Below, piece by piece: positions 1 through 5,654 of a DNA stretch of 34,637 nt. The notes under the pieces were generated by a model that was not told the origin of the DNA, ran no database searches, and saw only the letters and a list, made by a program, of their open reading frames with translations. Made by a program: the position numbers and the translations under genes. The DNA is from Bacteroidales bacterium (GTDB taxonomy: Bacteria > Bacteroidota > Bacteroidia > Bacteroidales > F082): assembly GCA_018400955.1 (NCBI GenBank), contig JAGYLH010000034.1, positions 1 to 34,637 on the forward strand. The letters are read 5' to 3'. Positions within the stretch are counted from its first letter, which is position 1; every line of letters starts with the position of its first letter.

Positions 1-368
1 TCCTGAACAGCATCAGGCGAAACAGTTATTTTTGGGAACCACTGTTTTAAAAACTTCTTGATGAAGCTCAGCGATTCTTCCAATTTTCCGGAACCCGCCT
101 TTAATACAGCCTCAGAAAGTCGCTTGTAAAAATCTTCTTCTGTCCTGATATTGAACATATCCAGATAAATAACCCTGATGTTCTTTTGTTCTGCTTCAAC
201 TTCTAAAGCGGCTTTTTTTACCAGCAAGGATTTACCCCACCTGCGCGGTGAAATAAGAATGGTGTTTATGCCCGAAACAAAGTTTTGTTTTAACTTGATT
301 ATTTCCGCGCTTCGGTTGGTGAAGTTTTGATCTACAGCGAGTTTTCCAAAAATAAATGGTGCATTCAT
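1..368 (-). CDS. AAA-family ATPase, N-terminal part (truncated by window edge)
   Basis: The reading frame is open from an ATG at 368 to the window edge, giving about 122 residues of an N-terminal part. It begins MNAPFIFGKLAVDQNF and carries a Walker-A-like P-loop ISPRRWGKSLLV at about residues 39-50, then a beta strand VIYLDMFNIR. The SPRRxGKS form of the P-loop is typical of the stand-alone archaeal-type/DUF234-like AAA ATPases that are scattered in Bacteroidota genomes; their cellular role is mostly unknown. The Walker B and sensor regions lie outside the window. A consensus Bacteroidota promoter lies just upstream (384-415). No partner gene is visible because its downstream side is cut off. 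Family confidence is good, function unknown. Confidence 0.8.
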   Translation of the reverse strand, partial: MNAPFIFGKLAVDQNFTNRSAEIIKLKQNFVSGINTILISPRRWGKSLLVKKAALEVEAEQKNIRVIYLDMFNIRTEEDFYKRLSEAVLKAGSGKLEESLSFIKKFLKQWFPKITVSPDAVQ

Positions 369-383
369 TCGATATTTTTCACA

Positions 384-415
384 CAAAGGTATTTATTATT
401 CGAATAGCTAACAAA
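384..415 (-). promoter_or_regulatory. Consensus Bacteroidota promoter for the AAA ATPase
   Basis: On the minus strand TTTG (412-415) is followed after 20 nt by TACCTTTG (384-391), matching TTTG-N19-21-TAnnTTTG. The predicted start lies a few bases upstream of the ATG at 368. A 7-bp-arm palindrome (CTTACAA, 2-nt spacer, TTGTAAG, 423-438) abuts the -33 element and could be an operator. Confidence 0.5.
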
Positions 416-621
416 AATGTAACTTACAATTTTGTAAGATGACTTCAGCTTAGCGGATTTCTTCAGGGTGCAAGTAGCCTGCGCAGCTTGCCGTTTTGCA
501 TCAGCAATGAGTTTTTTTTAAATCCAAGCGCTAATTGATTTCACTTTTACTTGACCTGTCAGTGGACGGCTGAAGTTGAGGATGGCTGTTGCTTGCTTCT
601 GGTTCACGGGGTAAAAATAAT

Positions 622-683
622 GTTTTTCTTTGTACTTTTCCTTGATCCGTCAGTGGACGGACAAGTTTCAAGTACCAAAAACC
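622..683. repeat. Hairpin repeat unit around CCGTCAGTGGACGG
   Basis: The core ccgtcAGTGgacgg is a 5-bp stem with a 4-nt loop, extended outward by cttg/caag and by a tttgtactt arm pairing with aagtaccaaa. Related copies occur at about 545-572 (core conserved, flanks different) and 1307-1340 (ttgtacttttcttg followed by ctccgtcaaaaggacg). Repetition with a conserved outer arm suggests a dispersed palindromic element. Confidence 0.5.
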
Positions 684-702
684 GTGTCCGCCATTGGAGG
701 AT

Positions 703-855
703 CAAGCCCAGGCGAAGGCCCCCCGCTCTTTAAAAATGCTTGAAATCCAGCGAACCACCAAGCTGCGGTCGGGATGGCCACTTATCAGCGGCCAGCTTCG
801 CGGATTTCTATGCATTTTTAAATTCACTGCTCGATGGCTTCGCGCCTGGGCTGGT
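703..855. repeat. Imperfect inverted repeat of about 150 bp
   Basis: The inner arms 729-754 (starting tttaaaaatgc) and 797-822 (ending gcatttttaaa) pair over roughly 23 of 26 positions. An outer pair continues the symmetry: agcccaggcgaaggcc (705-720) against ggcttcgcgcctgggct (836-852). The loop contains a smaller ggcc...ggcc palindrome. No protein is encoded; this is most likely a structured repeat. Confidence 0.5.
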
Positions 856-1222
856 CGGCCCGCTGTGCTATAGATGATTATGAGTTCATTGACGATTTTT
901 TTATGCATGAAATACCTTTCATGGTGGTTAAACGGGATTGCTTCATGTTTTCCGATTGTGAACCTGAATCAAATCTCAACGGAAGTGCTGTCATCGCCTG
1001 TGCCTTCCGACCTCAAATTATTTTCGCTGCAAAACAAGGTGGCTGACCGTGTGGGCAGGCCTCACGAGCGATCCGGAAGGCAGGGTGATGGGCTCGCTTT
1101 TGAGTGAATCCTTTGATGCTCGGAGGGTATTCAATGATTTCGTTAAAAGTCCCCTGCCGGCTTGGATCGCGCAAGGGGTCAGGTGCCGTAGCTTTTGCGT
1201 GAAAATAATTTGCAGTCTTGAC

Positions 1223-1300
1223 CTTTTGTTCCTTTTGGGTTAAGTTGGAGCGAAGCGGAAATCCCGATCGTTTTGCATCGGGACCAAAAGGAAAAATGAA
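1223..1300. repeat. Inverted repeat with inner palindrome
   Basis: Outer arms are ttttgttccttttgg (1224-1238) and ccaaaaggaaaaatg (1284-1298). Inside is cccgat...atcggg (1263-1282), giving a two-level cruciform. It is followed directly by another copy of the tttgtacttttcttg motif (1307-1340). Confidence 0.45.
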
Positions 1301-1358
1301 ATCTGTTTTGTACTTTTCTTGCTCCGTCAAAAGGACGACCAACTATAAGGACTATCTA

Positions 1359-1838
1359 TCACTCATTCAACTGCTCATAATCCTTCGGCTTTGCTTTGCG
1401 CACCGATACTACCCGGCCCGAAAAGTTCAAATCCTTGCCAGCCAGGGGATGGTTAAAATCCATGGTCACGCTGGCCTTCATCACCTTGATGATTTTGCCA
1501 ATATGCCTGTTGCCCTCATCGTCATTCATGGGGAAGCTGTTGCCCACCTTTACCATTTCGTAATCAATCTCGCCATCCTCCTCAAAAGTGTCGATGGGCA
1601 GGTCAAAAATCGCATAGGGATCGATGGGGCCATAGGCGGCATCTGCCGGAATTTGGAAATCAAAGGGATCGCCGGCTTGCAGGCCTTTGAGGGATTTTTC
1701 AAAATCGGGAAGCATCAAATCGTAACCAAACAAAAACTCATGGGGCTTGTCGGCTAAAATTTCCTCAATTACTTTGTCCGAACCGGCTGCTTTCAGGGCG
1801 TAGTAAATGGCCGCAACGGTGTCTTTGTCAATCTTCAT
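1359..1838 (-). CDS. FKBP-type peptidyl-prolyl isomerase, SlyD-like
   Basis: This 159-residue protein has the SlyD layout: an N-terminal FKBP half (EFLFGYDLMLPDFEKSLKGL, about residues 34-53), an inserted flap domain (about 65-120), and a closing FKBP strand (VTMDFNHPLAGKDLNFSG, about 124-141). SlyD proteins catalyse cis-trans prolyl isomerisation and act as cytosolic chaperones. The His/Cys-rich metal-binding tail of Escherichia coli SlyD is missing; the protein ends KPKDYEQLNE. The ATG at 1838 was chosen because the family starts with a short strand before the first FKBP segment. The gene lies just after the act operon terminator, so it is probably transcribed on its own or by read-through. 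The act complex and this isomerase have no obvious functional link. Confidence 0.88.
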   Translation of the reverse strand: MKIDKDTVAAIYYALKAAGSDKVIEEILADKPHEFLFGYDLMLPDFEKSLKGLQAGDPFDFQIPADAAYGPIDPYAIFDLPIDTFEEDGEIDYEMVKVGNSFPMNDDEGNRHIGKIIKVMKASVTMDFNHPLAGKDLNFSGRVVSVRKAKPKDYEQLNE

Positions 1839-1854
1839 GGCATGTGTGTTTTGT

Positions 1855-1891
1855 AAAAAAACCCTGCGCCGGCTTTGCCGGCGCAGGGTTT
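1855..1891 (-). terminator. Intrinsic terminator of the act operon
   Basis: A 13-bp perfect GC-rich stem (accctgcgccggc 1861-1873, loop ttt, gccggcgcagggt 1877-1889) is followed on the minus strand by a run of seven T (1861-1855). It lies 20 bases past the stop codon of actE and before slyD. Confidence 0.85.
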
Positions 1892-1911
1892 ATATATTGG
1901 TATCAAGTCGG

Positions 1912-2487
1912 CTATAAGCTGGCCAGATTTCTTACATAATGAATGATCTTCCAGCGGTTTTCTGCCTTTATTTGCGGTCCGTGCGGCCCCATCAGGCCCG
2001 ATAGCGAGCCCACAGTGATCACATGATAAATTTCACCATCTGGTTTGCTTTGCACGTATTCTTCAACCAGGCTGGTGGGCTTGGCCACGAACAAACCACT
2101 TGTATAAATGTGTCCGTCGCCCTTGCCAAATTCACCATGGCAAATCATGCAGTAGATGTCGTATTGGCGCTTGCCTTCGGCCAGTACCTGGTTGTCAACG
2201 ACTATGGGGTTTTCCAGTTCCTGGCCCGCAGCTTGTTGATCTAAAAAAGATTTGGCTTTATAAGGGTAAGGTGCATAGCCCCGTGGTACGGTGCCCTCAA
2301 CCGGCATTTGGTTCGTAATGCTGTCGGCAAACACCGGATTGGGTGTGTTGGCATCATAGGCATGCGAATAATACATATCCGGGAAATAAACATAGCCGGG
2401 ATCATTCTTTTCCTTGTTGCAGGCTGTAAACGCCAATAAGCTCATGGCAAAAAGCAGCAGGGGTATTTTTTTCGTTGTCATGGACAT
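1912..2487 (-). CDS. actE: Alternative complex III subunit ActE, mono-haem cytochrome c lipoprotein
   Basis: ActE carries one c-type haem of alternative complex III, a membrane complex that oxidises quinol and passes electrons to periplasmic acceptors or an oxidase. The protein begins with a basic/hydrophobic signal ending LLAFTAC, a plausible lipobox, so the mature protein is probably lipid-anchored in the periplasm. The haem motif is CMICH, followed by a cytochrome c fold with candidate axial Met in GSLSGLMGPHGP and the closing helix RWKIIHYVRNL. The frame extends to a TTG at 2505, but ATGs at 2487 and 2481 fit the signal peptide better. It is the last gene of the operon, after actF, with a terminator 20 bp downstream. 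Confidence 0.88.
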   Translation of the reverse strand: MSMTTKKIPLLLFAMSLLAFTACNKEKNDPGYVYFPDMYYSHAYDANTPNPVFADSITNQMPVEGTVPRGYAPYPYKAKSFLDQQAAGQELENPIVVDNQVLAEGKRQYDIYCMICHGEFGKGDGHIYTSGLFVAKPTSLVEEYVQSKPDGEIYHVITVGSLSGLMGPHGPQIKAENRWKIIHYVRNLASL

Positions 2488-2505
2488 AATTTTTTTCGGT
2501 TTCAA

Positions 2506-3666
2506 TTAAAGCTCGCGCGAAAGGCTTTCTTTTAAATAGGGATGATTGACGGGCATTGCTGGTGCCTTGGCAAAAAACGTAAAGAAAATAAACAGGAAAA
2601 CACCTGCAAAGCCGGCAAACATGCCTATATCAACCAATCCAAAACTTTTTATTCCTATGCTTCCTGGCATAATCTGCAGATAGAGCATGATGTAAAAGCC
2701 AATCAGCAGCATGATGGAAATGGAAATCATTACGATCTTTTTCCTGGCAAAATCATCCGACATCATTACCACGAAGGGAATGGTCCAGTTAATCAGCAAT
2801 TCAGCGTAAAACAAGGGGGACCAGGGTTCACTCACACGTGGCACATAATAGGTAGTTGCTTCGGGGATGTTGGCATACCAGATGATGATGTACTGCACAA
2901 ACCACAAATAACCCCAAACGATAGACAACCTAAAGATATACCGCGAAAATTCGTGCCTGTGCGAAATATTCATCTCTTTGAAAAGTCCCTTTCCTTTGAG
3001 GAAGAAGGAGAGCAGTATCATCACGGCAACAGCATAATAAATGGACGAAATAATGGCGCGTAATCCAAAAATAGTACTGTACCAGTGCGAGTCGATGGTC
3101 ATAATCCAGTCGATGGTGGCCACCGAAAAACTAATTACAAACAGGAATATAAAAGCCATCGAAAGGCGCTTGTTTTTGTTGAAAAGCGCAAGGCTTCCTG
3201 CCAGGTCTTCCTTGAGGGAATTGCGGCGCATAATCACCAGCAAAATCAACCAAACAGCAAATACCACTACGAGGCGCACCATAAAAAAGGGCACATTCAG
3301 GTAGGGCGATTTGTGGGCGATTAATTTGTCTGTTTCTGTTATTCCCGGCTCGGCCCATTCATAAAGGCTTTGCATTCCGAAAAATAACAGGATGGCGATG
3401 GCCCCTGCCACAAGCACATAAAATGCCATGGCTTCGGGTATGCGCTTGAACATGGCCGACCATCCCGACTCAGTAACATACTGAACTGCAATAAAAAACA
3501 TAGCACCCAATGCCAACGAGAGGAAGTAAAAATTGTTGAGCAGTAAATTGGCCCACGTTTTGTCGGGATTGGAGATAAAGCCGTAAATGGTCGCCAAAAG
3601 TCCCAGGACGATGAGTCCGGCCAAGCGGTATTTGACTTTTGATGAAAAGGTATATTTTTGGTCCAT
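2506..3666 (-). CDS. actF: Alternative complex III subunit ActF, multi-helix membrane protein
   Basis: This 386-residue protein is almost entirely hydrophobic, with roughly ten membrane helices, and matches the smaller NrfD-related integral subunit of alternative complex III (often annotated quinol:cytochrome c oxidoreductase). Recognisable segments include ATIDWIMTIDSHWYSTIFGL at about residues 183-202 and YYVPRVSEPWSPLFYAELLI at about 273-292. In known complexes ActF packs beside ActC and may contribute a proton path; its role is less certain than that of ActC. The start is the ATG at 3666, 50 bp after actD. Its stop directly precedes actE. In the operons I remember, the haem lipoprotein comes before the membrane subunit; here the order is reversed. 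Confidence 0.85.
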   Translation of the reverse strand: MDQKYTFSSKVKYRLAGLIVLGLLATIYGFISNPDKTWANLLLNNFYFLSLALGAMFFIAVQYVTESGWSAMFKRIPEAMAFYVLVAGAIAILLFFGMQSLYEWAEPGITETDKLIAHKSPYLNVPFFMVRLVVVFAVWLILLVIMRRNSLKEDLAGSLALFNKNKRLSMAFIFLFVISFSVATIDWIMTIDSHWYSTIFGLRAIISSIYYAVAVMILLSFFLKGKGLFKEMNISHRHEFSRYIFRLSIVWGYLWFVQYIIIWYANIPEATTYYVPRVSEPWSPLFYAELLINWTIPFVVMMSDDFARKKIVMISISIMLLIGFYIMLYLQIMPGSIGIKSFGLVDIGMFAGFAGVFLFIFFTFFAKAPAMPVNHPYLKESLSREL

Positions 3667-3716
3667 TGCGCTTGTTATTTTGCTGTTTGGTATTTTATTT
3701 CTGTTGCAATTTGTTT

Positions 3717-4247
3717 TCAGGCAATCTGTAAGTCCTGCATCTTCACTTCCAAAGCACCTTGGTCAACGAGTAGTTTTTTTATCTTATCCACCTGTTGGTC
3801 AGTCATGTCTTTGGTTTGCTCTATGATCATTATAAATTTATCATCTGTACTTTCGTCATGCACGATGGGGGCTTTGTTGCCAAACATCATTTTGGTACGC
3901 ATTTGAAAAATGATTACTGTACCCACGAAAGTCAGCAAAATGGTCATCAGGTAAATTGTAACAACCCATGAAGGAAATGCAAACGTGGGTTTGCCACCAA
4001 TCAAAAGTGGATAATTGATTACCGAGGTCCAATAGATGAAACTAAAGGTAGCGATGATTGCAAAAGCACCTGAAAGCACCGACCCGTAAGGGATGCGCGA
4101 TTCCTTGCCCAAGTCCCTAAGGATATGGTGCGAGCCAAAAGGTGCGTGCACATCCGCTATGGCGATGTTTTGCTTTTTTAGCAAATGGATGGCATCTACT
4201 ACCTTGTCGTCGTTGTCGAAAATTCCGATTATATGTTGCATATGCAT
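3717..4247 (-). CDS. actD: Alternative complex III subunit ActD (DUF3341)
   Basis: ActD is the DUF3341 membrane subunit of alternative complex III. The 176-residue product has a soluble N-terminal ferredoxin-like segment (IIGIFDNDDKVVDAIHLL, about 6-23, then DVHAPFGSH at 32-40) and two membrane helices at about 56-76 and 94-114, followed by a short cytoplasmic tail. This layout and length match the family. In known structures ActD wedges between the two large membrane subunits and stabilises them; it carries no cofactor. ATG codons at 4247 and 4241 are both possible starts, and the second (MQHIIG) matches the usual family beginning. It follows actC after 12 bp and precedes actF by 50 bp. Confidence 0.9.
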   Translation of the reverse strand: MHMQHIIGIFDNDDKVVDAIHLLKKQNIAIADVHAPFGSHHILRDLGKESRIPYGSVLSGAFAIIATFSFIYWTSVINYPLLIGGKPTFAFPSWVVTIYLMTILLTFVGTVIIFQMRTKMMFGNKAPIVHDESTDDKFIMIIEQTKDMTDQQVDKIKKLLVDQGALEVKMQDLQIA

Positions 4248-4259
4248 CTGGTTTTCGGT

Positions 4260-5612
4260 TTAATGGGATGATTTTTTAGAGAATGCCTTGGTTTCATTGA
4301 TGGCAATACTTGGAATATACTTGAGGAATAAAAGTATGCCTGTAAAGAAAATACCAAATGTGCCCACATAGATACCAATGTCAACAATGGTTGGCGAATA
4401 GCTTGTCCAGGTGGCTGGCAGGAAAGTGTGCGACAGAGAGGATACCACGATGATAAACCTTTCGTACCACATGCCAATATTGATAATGATGGAGATAATC
4501 AGCATCCAGGCGATGCTTGTGCGTATTTTCCTGAACCAGAACAATTGGGGAACGAGGGCGTTGCAAAACACCATAATCCAAAAAGCGGTTCTGTATTCGC
4601 CTGTAGCCCTGTTTTTCAAGAAGGTAAACATTTCAAACTCCCATCCTGAATACCAGGCCACAAACATTTCGGTAAGATAAGCCAGACCAATAACGAGCGA
4701 ACCAAAGATAAGTACCCTGGCAATGGATTCCAGGTGGGGGATGGTGATATAATCCTGAAGGTTGTATAGTTTGCGAATAAAAATGGTGAGGGTCATTACC
4801 ATGGCAAAGCCTGAAAAAATAGCGCCTACAAAGAAGTAGGGGGGCAAGATGGTTGTGTGCCAGCCAGGAATTACCGAAATGGCAAAGTCGAGGGCTACGA
4901 TGGAGTGCACCGAAATTACAAGCGGTGCGGCCAATCCGCCCAACACCTTAATCATGGCCTCGTAGCGTATCCAGTTTTTAACCGAACCTACCCAGCCCAT
5001 GCTGAAGAAGCCATAAACGGCCTTGGCAATTTTGGACTTGCTGCGGTCGCGGAGCGTGGCCAAATCGGGCAACATACCAAAATACCACAAGGTGAGTGAT
5101 AAAGTAAGGTAAGTGGTAATGGCCAACACGTCCCAAAAAAGCGGCGAATTGAAGTTAACCCACAAGGGACCGCGTGTGTTGGGGTAGGGCAGGATGAAAA
5201 ATATCAACCAGATACGTCCCAGGTGCAGCGCGGGGAATAAGCCTGCACAAGCCACGGCAAGCACCGTCATGGCCTCGGCAGTCCGGTTGAAAATAGCAGC
5301 CCATTTGGCCCTGAAAACGATCAGGAAAATGGTAAAGGCTGTTCCGGCATGGCCGATACCGATCCACCACACAAAATTGATGATGTCCCATCCCCAGGCA
5401 ACGGAATTGTTTAAGCCCCAGGTGCCAAGCCCTACAGCGATGGAAGTATAAATGGCCCATAAGCCAAACAGCAGCATCAGTGTGGCAATACCCATAGCCA
5501 CGTACCACCATTTGGCGGCATTGCTATAGGTTGGCCGTGCAATGTCGTCGGTAACCTGCCGGAAGCTCTTCTCCCGTGCCGTAAAGGTTCCTCTTACCAA
5601 AGTATTTATCAT
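4260..5612 (-). CDS. actC: Alternative complex III subunit ActC, NrfD/PsrC-like quinol-oxidising subunit
   Basis: ActC is the large NrfD-like membrane subunit where quinol is thought to be oxidised. The 450-residue protein has about ten membrane helices after a polar N-terminus (TDDIARPTYSNAAKWWY). Conserved-looking elements are WWIGIGHAGTAFTIFL (about 82-97), ALHLGRIW (about 127-134) and NFNSPLFWDV (about 152-161). The family's quinol-site residues are a His and an Asp near the periplasmic face; H129 and D160 are reasonable candidates but I have not aligned them. It lies between actB (42 bp upstream) and actD (12 bp downstream), as in other act operons. Confidence 0.93.
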   Translation of the reverse strand: MINTLVRGTFTAREKSFRQVTDDIARPTYSNAAKWWYVAMGIATLMLLFGLWAIYTSIAVGLGTWGLNNSVAWGWDIINFVWWIGIGHAGTAFTIFLIVFRAKWAAIFNRTAEAMTVLAVACAGLFPALHLGRIWLIFFILPYPNTRGPLWVNFNSPLFWDVLAITTYLTLSLTLWYFGMLPDLATLRDRSKSKIAKAVYGFFSMGWVGSVKNWIRYEAMIKVLGGLAAPLVISVHSIVALDFAISVIPGWHTTILPPYFFVGAIFSGFAMVMTLTIFIRKLYNLQDYITIPHLESIARVLIFGSLVIGLAYLTEMFVAWYSGWEFEMFTFLKNRATGEYRTAFWIMVFCNALVPQLFWFRKIRTSIAWMLIISIIINIGMWYERFIIVVSSLSHTFLPATWTSYSPTIVDIGIYVGTFGIFFTGILLFLKYIPSIAINETKAFSKKSSH

Positions 5613-5654
5613 TACAAATTGTTTATTGGTTCTTAATCAATTCATTGTGCGCCA

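Larger units (their letters stand above)
369..1358. other. Non-coding stretch of about 1 kb with nested palindromes
   Basis: No open frame here looks like a protein: the short frames are low-complexity and overlap on both strands. The stretch contains at least three palindromic blocks (622-683, 703-855, 1223-1300) and three related copies of a GTCAGTGGACGG-type motif (near 556, 650 and 1326). It resembles a cluster of dispersed intergenic repeats rather than a gene remnant. Confidence 0.5.

Noticed and set aside
551..1243. Several small frames in the 1 kb non-coding stretch
   Set aside because: They overlap each other on both strands and are built from palindromic repeats; none resembles a protein.
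1218..1757. Plus-strand 179-residue frame overlapping the slyD-like gene
   Set aside because: It is antisense to a clear FKBP protein and has no domain logic of its own; taken as a shadow frame.
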